Shown: positions 8,921 to 19,027, counted from the stretch's first letter. The stretch: 33,207 nucleotides of DNA from Acinetobacter sedimenti (GCF_022601685.1 NZ_JAKUML010000021.1:1-33207), one strand, 5' to 3'. Notes: generated by a model not told the origin, from the letters alone. Numbers and translations: made by a program.

Positions 8921-9084
8921 TACAAGTGTATAACTTTATTTTTAATTGGTTTATTCGAGTTTTGTAATTCTAATTTTAAAATAATTAATGGGTTCTATTC
9001 ATCATAAATCCCATTTGGCTTATTTCTTTCTACTATTTCTCTACGCTTTCTTTTTACTCTGCCAGTTCTTTCACTGTGTACTTT

Positions 9085-9552
9085 TTAAAGCAAAATGACG
9101 TCATGACCTGTTTGTTTTTCAAAATCTATAACCTGTTGTTTAAACTCTTCAGGAATTGATTTTTTAGTATTTGTTTTGGCATCCAAAATCACAATAACCG
9201 CCTCACCATCAGCAACGATTTTATTCTGACTGTTGCTAAATAAGGTATAGCGCATACGCAGTGCAGAATTCCTCATTTCCTCGACACGTGTCGCAACGAC
9301 TAATTGATCAGGATAAAATACAGGACTTAAATAACGACAATCACTTTTTGAAATTACCGTAATCACATCATAATTAAAAATATTAAATTGCTCTAAATAT
9401 TCAATCCGTGCACTTTCAAAATAACGGTAATACATCACATTATTCACATGACCAAACGCATCCATATCCCCCCAAGCGACGGTTTGCTGAAAATGTAAGG
9501 GATAATCTGATAATTCACCGATCGCTGAACGCTGTGAGGTCTGAGCTTGCAT
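9085..9552 (-). CDS. Hotdog-fold acyl-CoA thioesterase (4-hydroxybenzoyl-CoA thioesterase family)
   Basis: A 155-residue single-domain hotdog protein. The motif WGDMDAFGHVNNVMYYRYFE at residues 27-46 contains the catalytic Asp (D31) and the GHVNN turn of the YbgC/4HBT family. It is expected to hydrolyse acyl-CoA or acyl-ACP thioesters; the substrate cannot be predicted. It starts 26 bases after hemY and is probably the last gene of the hem transcript. The ATG follows AAGGACG. A role in haem synthesis is not implied by the family. Confidence 0.85.
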   Translation of the reverse strand: MQAQTSQRSAIGELSDYPLHFQQTVAWGDMDAFGHVNNVMYYRYFESARIEYLEQFNIFNYDVITVISKSDCRYLSPVFYPDQLVVATRVEEMRNSALRMRYTLFSNSQNKIVADGEAVIVILDAKTNTKKSIPEEFKQQVIDFEKQTGHDVILL

Positions 9553-9578
9553 AATATCGTCCTTATACTTAGGTCATG

Positions 9579-10769
9579 CTAGAGGTTAAATTTAAAATCT
9601 TGATCGCTAAACTGAAGCAATCGTTTTAAATCTTGCTGTAAATCGTCTGATGGCAACGCACTTTTTACCCGTAAATATGCCATATACGCATCTTCAGGAT
9701 ATTGTGCTAATAATGCGTTTGCCTCATCAATATTGCCTACGGCTTGCGCAATATGCCATTTGGCAAAAGCGATGCTCGGCTGAGCAGGATATTGCGCAGA
9801 CCACGCTTCGATTTTCGATGCGATCACGTCAATATCCAAATGTGCATGTTCAAACACCTGATCGAGCCAAATATACAGCACCTCTGGCACAAATCGCTCA
9901 GCTAAAATTTGTTCTGCAAAAATAAAACTCTGTAAATCAAACCGCTCAAACTGCACCATGAGTTTTAATAATATAATTTTATGCTCAACAGGATAATCAG
10001 CAATCACCGACTGATGCTGTTGAATCCATGCTCCAAGCTGATCTATAGCACGCTCATCCGCACGATCTTTAAATTGAAACAGTGCCTGTAACCATAATAC
10101 ATTTTGCGCTTGATCAAACTGTGGCTGAAACGTGGCATCAAACATTTTCCACGGATATTGCAAAGACAGTTGCAACCATTTTTTTTGAAGCTGTGCGTGA
10201 TATGCAGTTGCTACAGGCTGTAACCACGTCGAGAGCGGTTGTACGCTTAAAAATTCAATACGTTCAAAGGCTTCAGCATGATTTTCTTCAACCAATGCAA
10301 TATCAATTTTGAGCAATTCCGCCAATTCAAACAGTGGATTTTTACTGTGTTTTAACCACTCTTTAGCACTTGAAGTATCGGGTTGATTCAGTGACATTTG
10401 CGCACGGATCAAAGGATGTAAAAGTGCAGAAGCTTGATAGGTCGAGATAATTTGCTGTTGCTCAGAAGCTTCTGCTTTGAGTAGCCACAATATCCCGAGT
10501 CGCTCATAAGGATGAAGTTTTTGAAATGATTTAGGTTGTAAATGATTTTGAATATTACGGCGGAAAATCTGTTTTAAACCATACCAACACGCATAGAGCA
10601 CGATGAGGAATATAAAAAATAAGATCAGTACCAATAATAAATTGGTTTGTAACTGCCAACCATGCCACTGCAAAAAGACATAGCCAAAACCCGCATTAAA
10701 ACTCAGCACAATAAATACGCCAAGTAATAGCAAAAATAAAATAAGATACGCCAAAATCACATTACGCAT
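9579..10769 (-). CDS. hemY: HemY-like membrane protein with TPR-type repeats
   Basis: A 396-residue protein of the proteobacterial HemY_N family, not the Bacillus protoporphyrinogen oxidase of the same name. Two N-terminal hydrophobic segments (about residues 4-27 and 40-63) are followed by a conserved LxxGxLWLLKAEA-like stretch (near 90-100) and helical repeats resembling TPRs. Its function is not established; it is thought to assist late haem synthesis. It lies 23 bases downstream of hemX, at the end of hemC-hemD-hemX-hemY. Confidence 0.88.
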   Translation of the reverse strand: MRNVILAYLILFLLLLGVFIVLSFNAGFGYVFLQWHGWQLQTNLLLVLILFFIFLIVLYACWYGLKQIFRRNIQNHLQPKSFQKLHPYERLGILWLLKAEASEQQQIISTYQASALLHPLIRAQMSLNQPDTSSAKEWLKHSKNPLFELAELLKIDIALVEENHAEAFERIEFLSVQPLSTWLQPVATAYHAQLQKKWLQLSLQYPWKMFDATFQPQFDQAQNVLWLQALFQFKDRADERAIDQLGAWIQQHQSVIADYPVEHKIILLKLMVQFERFDLQSFIFAEQILAERFVPEVLYIWLDQVFEHAHLDIDVIASKIEAWSAQYPAQPSIAFAKWHIAQAVGNIDEANALLAQYPEDAYMAYLRVKSALPSDDLQQDLKRLLQFSDQDFKFNL

Positions 10770-10792
10770 GACGAATTACCCTCTCTGCGACA

Positions 10793-11719
10793 TCATGGCG
10801 TATCACCAAGCAACGTGATCGAACTGAGTTGCGGTGCAGGGTTGAGTGCAATTCCATCTAAGCTTTTTAAGCTTTTTAATACCGATTGCGAGGTCGCATC
10901 TGGATATACAGCGAGATTTTCTGCCAAAGTTGCAATCTGCTGACGATAGAAGGCTTTTTGCCCTGCATATAAGGCTTGTTGTGCCAGTAAGAGTTGCAAT
11001 TGCATTTCTTTGTAATGTAGCGCACGTTGTTGCAAATCAGGTTGTTGTACTTGATCAACACGTTGCAACTTAAACCAATTGGACCAAGAGCGTGACTGAC
11101 TGGCTTGATCTAATGCAACTGGTTCAAGCTGTGTTTCGATCTTTTGTAATTGTTGTTGTAGGACACTCAGGTGCTCACTCCGCTGTTGCGAATATTGAGT
11201 GATGGTGTTCTGATCACGTTGCAAGGCTGCGATAAGGGCTGAGTTCAAACTACTCGCAAGCAACTGCTCTTGACCCAATTTCTGTTTTAAGTTTTGAATC
11301 TGTGACAGCGCCATGCTAATACGTTGTTGTTGCAACATCGCTTGTATCAGGCTTAAGCGATCTTTGACATAACTCAAGCGATCTTGATTCAACCGCTGAC
11401 TTTCAAAATTTGAAGCATAGACACTTGCCAATGTTGGATTCAAAAGCTGTAAAGCATTTGATTGTGATTGAATTGATGCATTTTGGCTTTGTGTAGAGCT
11501 GCTTTGCCCAATGCCTTGCAAGTCTTCAGACAATATTGGTTTATGCGCTTGTTGCAATGAGACGATTTGATCATACAGTGCTGAAATACGTTGATTTTGT
11601 TGTGTCAAACTGAGGTTCAACGCATTGACTTGATCATTTTTGAGCGTATAAAAATCGAAGCTGAGCTTGCCCAACCACACTACGATCAATAGCAGTAGCA
11701 ATGTGCCAATTTTATTCAT
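10793..11719 (-). CDS. hemX: HemX family membrane protein
   Basis: A 308-residue protein with one N-terminal transmembrane segment (about residues 5-23) followed by a Gln-rich coiled-coil region (about 35-200). The C-terminal part has SWSNWFKLQRVDQVQQPDL, then an LLLAQQALYAGQ helix typical of HemX. HemX is often annotated as uroporphyrin-III C-methyltransferase, but no methyltransferase motif is visible. It is more likely a membrane scaffold in the haem pathway. It lies between hemD (86 bases upstream) and hemY. Confidence 0.88.
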   Translation of the reverse strand: MNKIGTLLLLLIVVWLGKLSFDFYTLKNDQVNALNLSLTQQNQRISALYDQIVSLQQAHKPILSEDLQGIGQSSSTQSQNASIQSQSNALQLLNPTLASVYASNFESQRLNQDRLSYVKDRLSLIQAMLQQQRISMALSQIQNLKQKLGQEQLLASSLNSALIAALQRDQNTITQYSQQRSEHLSVLQQQLQKIETQLEPVALDQASQSRSWSNWFKLQRVDQVQQPDLQQRALHYKEMQLQLLLAQQALYAGQKAFYRQQIATLAENLAVYPDATSQSVLKSLKSLDGIALNPAPQLSSITLLGDTP

Positions 11720-11805
11720 CTTTACGCATCAACTCTCTAGCCTTGTAAGCACTACCAACCAATTTAATACATCCCCACATCGTCAAAACAAATGAATTTA
11801 AATAA

Positions 11806-12633
11806 TCATTTATTATTGTTGCGATTCTGAATCACGCTGTCAATTTCATTTGCTTGTAAATGTTGTACAGTCAATATTTGACGTGCGTTTATTAAATCAT
11901 CTCGAAGCACTTGGCTTACACGATCGCCGAGCACCACATATTGATTGTTTAAAAAATCATTTGGACGGGCAATGGCATGTTCAACCATTTGAGAATTCAA
12001 TTGTTGCCAATTTTTCCAACTTTGTTCACTGCTAACAAGAACGGTTGCAGGCAGTTGTTGTGCAAGTTGTTTTAAATCATCCATCGTATAATTCGGCAAC
12101 GCACGGCGATAGAGTAAAATATTTAACACCGTACAACCTTGTGCAATCAGCTCATCCATCATCAAAGTACGTCCGCCAATACCACGCCAAAATGCAATTC
12201 GCACACTTTTTGTGTGCTGTGAGTTACTAGATTGCGCTGAAATCAAATCGTTTAAAATGGGAAGTTGCAACATGCCTTCGGAGGTTTCAACCGTTGGACA
12301 TTCACTATCAATTTTATATTTTGCCAATGCTTTTTGGGTCGACCCTCCAACAGCAATCCATTGTTTGTTCTGCAATTGAGCCAATGAAATATTGCTTTGC
12401 GAAGCATATTGCATACCCAACTCAACCGCAATAGGGCTGACCACAACCACAATTTCAGCATGTTTAAATTGTGCAAATTGCGCTTCCAATTCTGCATTAA
12501 AAGCTATTGGCTCTAATGACAATAAAGGCAACTCATAGACTGAATAGCCCAAAGCTTGCAAAGCCTTGCTTAAAGCATTCGCACGCTCGGCAGGACGCGT
12601 ATTAATTAGAAACTTTGATCCGCATTGAGCCAT
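11806..12633 (-). CDS. hemD: Uroporphyrinogen-III synthase
   Basis: Cyclises hydroxymethylbilane with inversion of ring D to give uroporphyrinogen III. The 275-residue length is usual. HemD sequences diverge widely, but the N-terminal INTRPAERANALSKAL, the VVVSPIAVE and WIAVGGST segments and the C-terminal LVSSEQSWKNW fit the family. It begins 21 bases after hemC, so the two are almost certainly co-transcribed and act in sequence, which is useful because hydroxymethylbilane is unstable. Confidence 0.92.
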   Translation of the reverse strand: MAQCGSKFLINTRPAERANALSKALQALGYSVYELPLLSLEPIAFNAELEAQFAQFKHAEIVVVVSPIAVELGMQYASQSNISLAQLQNKQWIAVGGSTQKALAKYKIDSECPTVETSEGMLQLPILNDLISAQSSNSQHTKSVRIAFWRGIGGRTLMMDELIAQGCTVLNILLYRRALPNYTMDDLKQLAQQLPATVLVSSEQSWKNWQQLNSQMVEHAIARPNDFLNNQYVVLGDRVSQVLRDDLINARQILTVQHLQANEIDSVIQNRNNNK

Positions 12634-12654
12634 GGTTAAATCAACACATTAGAT

Positions 12655-13605
12655 TTATTGATCTTGGTTTTGCGCTGAACGCTGATCATCATATAACGCT
12701 TGTAATAGCTCACCTGCACCTTGTGCCAACAAGTCTTTGGCAAGTGCAACACCCATTTCTTCCGCTTGAGCTGGTGAACCTTGTTGTTTGGCAATGAGTA
12801 ATTGCTCACCATCAGGTGAACCGACACGCCCTTCAATATGGATCTGATCGCCAAGCCACTCGGCAAATGCGGCGATCGGGACTTGGCAACCACCTTCAAG
12901 ATGAGCGTTAAAAGCACGCTCGGCAAGCACACAGGCTGAAGTTTCTGCATCATTCAGAGCGGCAATCCAACCTTGTACTTGCGCATCATCGCTACGACAT
13001 TCCAATCCCAATGCACCTTGCCCAACCGCAGGTAAACTGACTTCAGGGCTGAGTGTATGGCGGATGCGCCCATGTAGCTCTAATCGTTTTAACCCTGCGC
13101 TCGCCAAAATAATCGCATCGTATTGCCCTTCATCAAGCTTGGATAAACGCGTACCGACATTTCCTCGTAAATCAAGCACCTTTAAATCAGGACGACGTGC
13201 CAAAATCTGACAACGACGGCGTAAGCTCGATGTGCCGACTTTTGCACCGTGCGGTAAATCATCAAAATGGAGATATTGATTGGATACAAAGGCATCTAGT
13301 GGATCTTCTCGTGTACAGATCGCAGCGAGTTCCAAACCTTCAGGCAACTGCATTGGCACATCTTTCATTGAGTGCACTGCTAAATCTGCACGACCATCAA
13401 GTAATGCAGCTTCAAGCTCTTTGACAAACAATCCTTTACCGCCGATCTTGGCAAGTGGTGTATCTAAAATCTTGTCGCCTTGCGTGACGAACGTCACCAG
13501 TTCAACGCTTAAATCTTGATGTAATGCTTCAAGGCGTTGTTTGATATGCTCTGCCTGCCAGAGTGCCAAAGGACTTTTTCGGGTGGCAATTTTTAAGACT
13601 GGCAT
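12655..13605 (-). CDS. hemC: Porphobilinogen deaminase (hydroxymethylbilane synthase)
   Basis: Joins four porphobilinogen molecules into hydroxymethylbilane using a covalent dipyrromethane cofactor. The 316-residue protein starts with [18 protein letters not shown]. It contains [30 protein letters not shown] and [11 protein letters not shown], and the cofactor-attachment cysteine in EGGCQVPIA. All the expected active-site segments are present. It is the first gene of hemC-hemD-hemX-hemY and lies downstream of algR, an order also seen in Pseudomonas. Confidence 0.97.
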   Translation of the reverse strand: MPVLKIATRKSPLALWQAEHIKQRLEALHQDLSVELVTFVTQGDKILDTPLAKIGGKGLFVKELEAALLDGRADLAVHSMKDVPMQLPEGLELAAICTREDPLDAFVSNQYLHFDDLPHGAKVGTSSLRRRCQILARRPDLKVLDLRGNVGTRLSKLDEGQYDAIILASAGLKRLELHGRIRHTLSPEVSLPAVGQGALGLECRSDDAQVQGWIAALNDAETSACVLAERAFNAHLEGGCQVPIAAFAEWLGDQIHIEGRVGSPDGEQLLIAKQQGSPAQAEEMGVALAKDLLAQGAGELLQALYDDQRSAQNQDQ

Positions 13606-13685
13606 GGCGAAAACTCATCAACGAACACGGATGACTTACACTACCGTGCTGATGGAGAATTGCAAGTCATTTTGATGGTTTTGGT

Positions 13686-13712
13686 TTTCACCTCATAAAA
13701 AGTAAGGTGAAA
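13686..13712 (-). terminator. Hairpin between algR and hemC
   Basis: Eight-base arms TTTCACCT and AGGTGAAA are separated by 11 bases. It sits just after the algR stop. There is no clear T-run after it on the minus strand, so any termination would be weak or factor-assisted. Confidence 0.35.
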
Positions 13713-13721
13713 GAACTTTAA

Positions 13722-14459
13722 TTATAAGTTTTGAATACGATCTTTGATCAAGGGCAAATGACGACGACTAATCATCAACTTTTCATCAATCTCTTTACAA
13801 CGCACTTGATATTGCCCATTTGATTGCATTTCCAAACCATCCAAATATTTGAGTGACATCAAGGCATTACGATGAATACGAATAAAGTTATTTTCAAATT
13901 CATTTTCTAAATCTTTTAATGTTTCATCAATCAGCACTTGACCATTCTTATGACGAACCATGACGTATTTCTGATCGGCTAAGAAATAATAAATATCATC
14001 TAATGGAATCAGCTCTACGCCACGATAAGTCCGTGCAGCGATGTGATGACGTGTCTGATGTTCAGGATCTTTTTCTGTCGTCGGTAAGGCTTGGAGCTGT
14101 GCTTGATTCAACTTGGTCGCTTTTGCCAAAGCTTGTGACAAATCATCCATAGCAATAGGTTTGAGTAAATAGGCAATGGCATTGGTTTTAAAGGCATCAA
14201 TCGCATACTGATCAAATGCAGTACAAAAAGCGATCGCAGGCGGTGTGTCTAGGCTACTTAATTTTTGAGCACACTCCAACCCATTCATTTCAGGCATGCG
14301 TATATCAAGTAAGATGACATCAGGCTGTTCTTGTTCGACCAATTCAAGGGCTTCAATGCCATTTTTGGCTTGCCCTAGCACACGATGTCCCAGATGCGTC
14401 AACATCCGTTCCAGTCGCTCTCTTGCTAATGGTTCGTCGTCACAGACTACAATATCCAT
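13722..14459 (-). CDS. algR: LytTR-family response regulator (AlgR-like)
   Basis: Two-component response regulator. The receiver domain has acidic residues DD followed by EPLARERLERML, the phosphorylated Asp in VILLDIRMPEMNG and the conserved Lys in YLLKPI. The C-terminal LytTR DNA-binding domain includes DDIYYFLADQKYVMVRHKNG and FIRIHRNALMS. The frame extends to an ATG at 14471, but the ATG at 14459 is preceded by GGGGA and gives MDIVVCDDEP, matching the usual AlgR N-terminus. The partner kinase gene is immediately upstream. In Pseudomonas AlgZR controls type IV pilus assembly and alginate; the Acinetobacter targets cannot be read from this sequence. Confidence 0.93.
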   Translation of the reverse strand: MDIVVCDDEPLARERLERMLTHLGHRVLGQAKNGIEALELVEQEQPDVILLDIRMPEMNGLECAQKLSSLDTPPAIAFCTAFDQYAIDAFKTNAIAYLLKPIAMDDLSQALAKATKLNQAQLQALPTTEKDPEHQTRHHIAARTYRGVELIPLDDIYYFLADQKYVMVRHKNGQVLIDETLKDLENEFENNFIRIHRNALMSLKYLDGLEMQSNGQYQVRCKEIDEKLMISRRHLPLIKDRIQNL

Positions 14460-14566
14460 TGTGTTCCCCATTGTTTCTTATACAGATGTTTGCTTCCATT
14501 GCATCTGCTTTTTAATTCATTCATGAGTAATTCTCATGTCTTGTCAGTGATGAGCTGATCGCCCAT

Positions 14567-15661
14567 TTACTGATATCGATAACTCAACAAAGTCGTATAG
14601 ACATCATCACGTGCAAAAGTAGAAAACTTCACTTCTGCACCATAATACGCCATTAGACGTTGTTTCACGTTATCAATGGCAATCCCATTGCCTTGATTCG
14701 ACTCTGATTTTACCTGAGCCTCTTTTGTTCGGTAGGGATTGGTCAAAACAATACTGACATGGTGGTCACGTATTTCTATTAATATACTCACCATGCTCGC
14801 TTTAGACAATGATTCTACACCATGATAAATACAATTTTCCAATAATGGTTGCAAAGTGAGCAGTGGAATCTTGGCTTGATTGAGCAGATTTTCACCATCA
14901 ATGCGCCATTTGACTTGTAAGCGATCACCTAAACGCACACCTTCGATCTTTAAATAACGCTGACATAGCTCGACTTCTTCACGCAAACTGACCTCTCGTA
15001 GCTCGGTTAAACTTGCCCGAAAAAGACTCGATAAATCAATCAGCATTTGTTCTGCTTTAAATGGATCGCTACCGATCAGACTCACCACACTATTCAAACT
15101 ATTAAATAAAAAATGCGGATGAATCCGAGCTTGTAAGGCTTGTACTCTCGCCATCAGCTCAGATTGTCGTTGCTCAATCCACAGCTCACGCACGTATAGA
15201 TAACGCAGGACAATCAAACCAATACCACCACCAAGCACCATGCGACGCAGGCTATGTTCAGAGATGATTTGCCAAGTCAGTGCATGACGAGGAAACTGCG
15301 CATGATGTTGCAGAATATTGATGATAAAACCACTAAAAAGCACAATCAGAATGAGCACTAAAAAGTTAAAAATAAAAAATGTCTTGCGTGCCAAATACGG
15401 CATCCGACGTTGCAGATAATCAATACAATAGGCAAACGCCACACAGACCCAACTTACAAACAGCACATGATGAATCAACAATACCCATGTGATATCAGAC
15501 AACCGTGCAACACTCGCCACAGCCAAAATCAAGCCCAAAGCATTACTGGCTAATAATAGCTCAAAGACTTGTCGCCACTGTTTAAAGTCACGAAAGCCAA
15601 AACGTGGAACTGGTTTTGATAGATTTGTTTTCGTTTGCTTTGTATTCGTTTGCACCGTCAT
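14567..15661 (-). CDS. algZ: Membrane sensor histidine kinase of the LytS/AlgZ type
   Basis: The N-terminal half has several hydrophobic segments (between about residues 35 and 160). The HisKA-like His_kinase motif HPHFLFNSLNSVVSLIG follows, with the phosphorylated His. The C-terminal ATPase domain has LLTLQPLLENCIYHG (N box) and NGIAIDNVKQRL (G box). The frame reaches TTG at 15697, but the ATG at 15661 (364 residues, MTVQTN...) is the better start, having AGGA upstream. It is paired with algR, 95-107 bases downstream, and divergent from argH. Confidence 0.92.
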   Translation of the reverse strand: MTVQTNTKQTKTNLSKPVPRFGFRDFKQWRQVFELLLASNALGLILAVASVARLSDITWVLLIHHVLFVSWVCVAFAYCIDYLQRRMPYLARKTFFIFNFLVLILIVLFSGFIINILQHHAQFPRHALTWQIISEHSLRRMVLGGGIGLIVLRYLYVRELWIEQRQSELMARVQALQARIHPHFLFNSLNSVVSLIGSDPFKAEQMLIDLSSLFRASLTELREVSLREEVELCQRYLKIEGVRLGDRLQVKWRIDGENLLNQAKIPLLTLQPLLENCIYHGVESLSKASMVSILIEIRDHHVSIVLTNPYRTKEAQVKSESNQGNGIAIDNVKQRLMAYYGAEVKFSTFARDDVYTTLLSYRYQ

Positions 15662-15786
15662 GCACTGACACGTCCTGTTGAGTGATTTTGATTTCAAATT
15701 TAATGATCAATCGAAACTCTAAATTAGCATACTCCATGACTTTTTAATCTTCCATACGACATTTCAATGCCTGTGGTAGCAATGTC

Positions 15787-15795
15787 TGTTATAAT
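15787..15795 (+). promoter_or_regulatory. Extended -10 promoter of argH
   Basis: TGTTATAAT is a perfect extended -10 element (TGn plus TATAAT). No good -35 is seen at 17-18 bases, as is common with extended -10 promoters. The start codon of argH is about 43 bases downstream. Confidence 0.6.
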
Positions 15796-15837
15796 TTCGC
15801 TCAATTTTAAACAGTTTCAAATTGAATTGACGATCTT

Positions 15838-17280
15838 ATGACTACACCGACAAATCAGCCAGCTGATTCTTTGAATCCCGCTCAAAACCCGACTCAAACT
15901 TCAGGTATGTGGGGCGGTCGTTTTAGTGAAGCAACCGATGCTTTTGTTGCCGAATTTACCGCATCTGTGCAATTTGACCAACGCTTTTATAAACAAGACA
16001 TTGCTGGTTCGATTGCGCACGCTACCATGCTGGCGAAAGTTGGCGTACTCACCACTCAAGAACGTGATGACATTATCAATGGTTTGACGGCGATTCAAGC
16101 CGAGATTGAAGCAGGTCAATTCCAGTGGCGCATTGATCTTGAAGATGTGCACATGAACATTGAAGCACGTCTGACTGATCGCATTGGTATTACAGGGAAA
16201 AAATTGCATACAGGTCGTAGTCGTAACGACCAAGTCGCAACCGATATTCGCCTGTATTTACGTGATGAAATTGATGCAATTTTAGACTTATTAAAGCGTT
16301 TGCAATCAGGTATTTTGGATTTGGCAGGGAAAAATACCGACACCATCATGCCAGGTTTTACTCATCTACAAACTGCTCAACCTGTGACTTTTGGTCATCA
16401 TTTATTGGCGTGGTTTGAAATGTTGTTCCGTGATAGTGAGCGTATGATCGACTGCCGTAAACGTGTCAATCGTATGCCACTCGGTTCGGCAGCATTGGCA
16501 GGCACCACTTATCCAATCGACCGTAACTACACTGCAGAATTGCTTGGCTTTGAAGCGGTGAGTGAAAATTCACTGGATGGCGTATCAGATCGTGACTTTG
16601 CCATTGAGTTTAATGCTGCGGCATCGCTGATCATGATGCACCTCTCTCGCATGTCAGAAGAATTGATTTTGTGGACATCGGCGCAGTTTAAATTTGTGCA
16701 GATTCCAGATCGCTTCTGCACAGGTTCGTCGATCATGCCACAGAAGAAAAACCCTGATGTGCCTGAATTGGTACGTGGTAAATCAGGTCGTGTCTTTGGC
16801 GACTTGATCAGCTTACTAACGCTGATGAAAGGTCAACCCTTGGCATATAACAAAGACAACCAAGAAGACAAAGAGCCGTTATTCGATGCGATTGATACCG
16901 TTCGTGGTAGCTTGATGGCGTTTGCGGATATGGTGCCTGCGCTTGTACCGAATATTAGCAGTATGCGTGAAGCGGCGCTTCGTGGTTTCTCCACGGCGAC
17001 CGACCTTGCTGACTATTTGGTGAAAAAAGGTGTGGCATTCCGTGATGCGCACGAAATCGTCGGCAAAGCAGTTGCGCTCGGTGTGCAAGAGGAAAAAGAT
17101 TTGTCTGAACTGACCCTTGAGCAATTGCAACAATTCTCTGATTTGATCACAGCAGATGTGTTTGATCTGGCGTTGACGTTGGAAGCGTCGGTATCGGCTC
17201 GTGACCACTTGGGTGGTACAGCACCGAAGCAAGTCAGTGCAGCGATTGAACGTGCTCGTCAGCGTATTGCATCGCTATAA
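15838..17280 (+). CDS. argH: Argininosuccinate lyase
   Basis: Last step of arginine synthesis: argininosuccinate is split into arginine and fumarate. The 480-residue protein begins with about 22 variable residues, then the family start MWGGRF. Family motifs include [40 protein letters not shown] and the fumarase/ASL signature [12 protein letters not shown] with its catalytic Ser. Family length is about 460, so the only extra part is the N-terminal Asn/Pro/Gln-rich tail. It is divergent from algZ and followed by yggX after 50 bases. Confidence 0.97.
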   Translation: MTTPTNQPADSLNPAQNPTQTSGMWGGRFSEATDAFVAEFTASVQFDQRFYKQDIAGSIAHATMLAKVGVLTTQERDDIINGLTAIQAEIEAGQFQWRIDLEDVHMNIEARLTDRIGITGKKLHTGRSRNDQVATDIRLYLRDEIDAILDLLKRLQSGILDLAGKNTDTIMPGFTHLQTAQPVTFGHHLLAWFEMLFRDSERMIDCRKRVNRMPLGSAALAGTTYPIDRNYTAELLGFEAVSENSLDGVSDRDFAIEFNAAASLIMMHLSRMSEELILWTSAQFKFVQIPDRFCTGSSIMPQKKNPDVPELVRGKSGRVFGDLISLLTLMKGQPLAYNKDNQEDKEPLFDAIDTVRGSLMAFADMVPALVPNISSMREAALRGFSTATDLADYLVKKGVAFRDAHEIVGKAVALGVQEEKDLSELTLEQLQQFSDLITADVFDLALTLEASVSARDHLGGTAPKQVSAAIERARQRIASL

Positions 17281-17330
17281 GCATCGAGAATTTGGCTTAA
17301 AAACTTTACAGCAGGATTTAAGGAATCGTT

Positions 17331-17603
17331 ATGTCAAAACAGATATTTTGTCGTAAATATCAAAAAGAAATGGATGCACTCGATTTTGCGCCATTTCCAG
17401 GAGCGAAAGGTCAGGAATATTTAGAGACGGTGTCGAAGCAGGCTTGGCAAGAGTGGCTTCAACATCAAACGACTTTGATCAATGAAAAGCGCTTAAATGT
17501 GTTTGAACCTGATGCCAAAAAATTCCTTGAAGAACAACGTGAGAAGTTCTTTAGTAATGATGATTCTGTCGAAAAAGCAGAAGGTTGGACGGAGCAGAAG
17601 TAA
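17331..17603 (+). CDS. yggX: Probable Fe(2+)-trafficking protein YggX
   Basis: A 90-residue protein with the YggX signature: [15 protein letters not shown] with the conserved Cys near residue 7, [20 protein letters not shown], and [11 protein letters not shown]. YggX is linked to iron handling and protection of Fe-S clusters from oxidation. AAGGA precedes the ATG with six-base spacing. A clear terminator follows. The argH-yggX transcript is probably bicistronic. Confidence 0.95.
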   Translation: MSKQIFCRKYQKEMDALDFAPFPGAKGQEYLETVSKQAWQEWLQHQTTLINEKRLNVFEPDAKKFLEEQREKFFSNDDSVEKAEGWTEQK

Positions 17604-17612
17604 TCTACGTGA

Positions 17613-17644
17613 GCAGTTTAAGCTTCTTGCTTAGACTGCTTTTT
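17613..17644 (+). terminator. Intrinsic terminator after yggX
   Basis: GCAGTTTAAGC (17613-17623) pairs with GCTTAGACTGC (17629-17639) with one G-T wobble, loop TTCTT, then TTTTT. Confidence 0.88.
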
Positions 17645-17665
17645 CAAATGGTAGGATTGGTACCT

Positions 17666-17926
17666 TTAATAATCTATATGATATTTAACGATCGCATAAA
17701 TTGTTCTTAAATTTTCCAGTTGCTCTAGGTTACTTATTTTTTGTTTCACATTATCCAAAACCTCAAAATCCTTAGGTTGTTTTGCCTGCTTTTGATGTTC
17801 TAAATCCCAATTTTTAAAGTTGTTAATTTCTTTATTTACTAGATCTTCAAACTCTGTAAAGTCGTTATATTTTTGAGCAAATGTGTAACTTCGTTGCGTA
17901 TCTAAAATAATGCTAGGCGAATTCAA
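17666..17926 (-). CDS. Unrecognised 86-residue ORF, doubtful
   Basis: An open frame of 86 codons lying alone between two terminators in an otherwise empty 330-base stretch. The only start is a TTG at 17926 with no ribosome binding site. The predicted product is charged and helical (many Lys, Asp, Asn, Gln) with no signal peptide or known motif. The protein-like composition, with segments such as TQRSYTFAQKYNDF, suggests either a small lineage-specific gene or the C-terminal remnant of a longer one. I do not recognise it. Confidence 0.35.
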   Translation of the reverse strand: MNSPSIILDTQRSYTFAQKYNDFTEFEDLVNKEINNFKNWDLEHQKQAKQPKDFEVLDNVKQKISNLEQLENLRTIYAIVKYHIDY

Positions 17927-17980
17927 ACATGAGGTGCGACAGTTTCAAAAGCATATATTCAACTTACCCACCTAACATAA

Positions 17981-18006
17981 AAAAGCAGATCATCTGATCT
18001 GCTTTT
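17981..18006 (-). terminator. Terminator after the Tsx-like gene (works in both directions by sequence)
   Basis: Perfect 12-base arms AAAAGCAGATCA and TGATCTGCTTTT with a two-base centre, flanked by A and T runs. On the minus strand it lies 46 bases after the channel-protein stop. Confidence 0.85.
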
Positions 18007-18051
18007 CTTTTTCAAATTTCAATACTCATTTAAATGCTGAGATATAAATGT

Positions 18052-18765
18052 TTAGAAGTGATATTTGATCAATGCACTGACATTGTTTTCATCGACACCA
18101 TCGACGCCGTATTTATTAATCCAGTACGAATATTCCACACCGAGATATAGCTGTGTATCTGGAGAAATGTGTTTGCCTGCATTCCATTTCAACTGGCTTG
18201 TCCAGTTCATTTCGCTTTCGTGATCATCTTCTTCCGTTGACCAATCGAGGAAACCATCGAATAGAAAATCTTCATTCGATAATTGGAACGGCACGCCATA
18301 AGTCAAAGTCAATTGCCAATCATCTTCAGTCAGATCATTGTTAGCACGGTAGATATTGGCACTCGCATATTGGAAATAAGGAATATCAAGGTCTACACCA
18401 ACACCGTAAAGATAGTTGTTAAATCCTTCGCCACCTTCCCAAGTCGTTGAAACCAATACATCTTTCACGATACCGAATTGAATATCTTTACCCGACACAC
18501 CTGCGAAGCTTAGACGTGGAGATGCTTCAAAATAGCTATCTTTTGCACCGCCACTTTCTGTACGGTCAATAAAACCAAAGAAATCACCATATTTCAGTTT
18601 TGCCGCATATTCTGCGGTCACAGTGGTTTGCTCATCTTCAGGTGTCAGCTCGTAGTTTTCACCGTAGAGCGCCGTCAAGCTAAAGTCTTGCCAGATTGGT
18701 TTTGCCATGCTCGCCGTTGCACATGATGCAAGTGCGATCGCAACACAAAGTTGTTGAAATTTCAT
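18052..18765 (-). CDS. Tsx-like outer-membrane nucleoside channel
   Basis: A 237-residue protein with a signal peptide (MKFQQLCVAIALASC..., likely cleavage after SMA) followed by alternating aromatic and polar residues typical of an outer-membrane beta-barrel. It ends in the terminal Phe (IKYHF) used for barrel assembly. The opening KPIWQDFSLTALYGENYE and closing LGVEYSYWINKYG fit the Tsx/OmpK nucleoside-channel family, though shorter than E. coli Tsx. It is adjacent to a uracil/xanthine permease gene, supporting a role in nucleoside or nucleobase entry. It has its own promoter (18883-18911) and terminator. The RBS is GGGGAAA. Confidence 0.82.
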   Translation of the reverse strand: MKFQQLCVAIALASCATASMAKPIWQDFSLTALYGENYELTPEDEQTTVTAEYAAKLKYGDFFGFIDRTESGGAKDSYFEASPRLSFAGVSGKDIQFGIVKDVLVSTTWEGGEGFNNYLYGVGVDLDIPYFQYASANIYRANNDLTEDDWQLTLTYGVPFQLSNEDFLFDGFLDWSTEEDDHESEMNWTSQLKWNAGKHISPDTQLYLGVEYSYWINKYGVDGVDENNVSALIKYHF

Positions 18766-18882
18766 TGGTTTCCCCAGAAAAAATCTTTATTTTGCCCTTC
18801 GCACATATGGACGGATGCCACATCGGATTGACTCAAAACCCTGACACGCAAGCAAAACTAAAGACTTAAAAAGATTGTGCAG

Positions 18883-18911
18883 ATTTTATTACCAAACTGT
18901 CACATTTTCAA
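18883..18911 (-). promoter_or_regulatory. Promoter of the Tsx-like gene
   Basis: On the minus strand -35 TTGAAA (18911-18906), 17-base spacer, -10 TAAAAT (18888-18883). The leader would be about 110 bases. Confidence 0.55.
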
Positions 18912-18997
18912 TCAATGAAATCAGGGTCTGATGACAGTCCAAATATACAGATCAGTACACACTGGGAATATGAAAAACTTCTAAGATGCAAAGGTAA

Positions 18998-19027
18998 AAA
19001 AACGACGAGTTATAGCTCGTCGTTTTT
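18998..19027 (-). terminator. Terminator after the NCS2 permease
   Basis: AAAAACGACGAG (18998-19009) pairs with CTCGTCGTTTTT (19016-19027), with a T-run on the minus strand after the stem. It is symmetrical and could work in both directions. Confidence 0.85.

Noticed and set aside
12636..12953. 105-residue minus-strand frame overlapping the hemC end
   Set aside because: Out-of-frame shadow of hemC.
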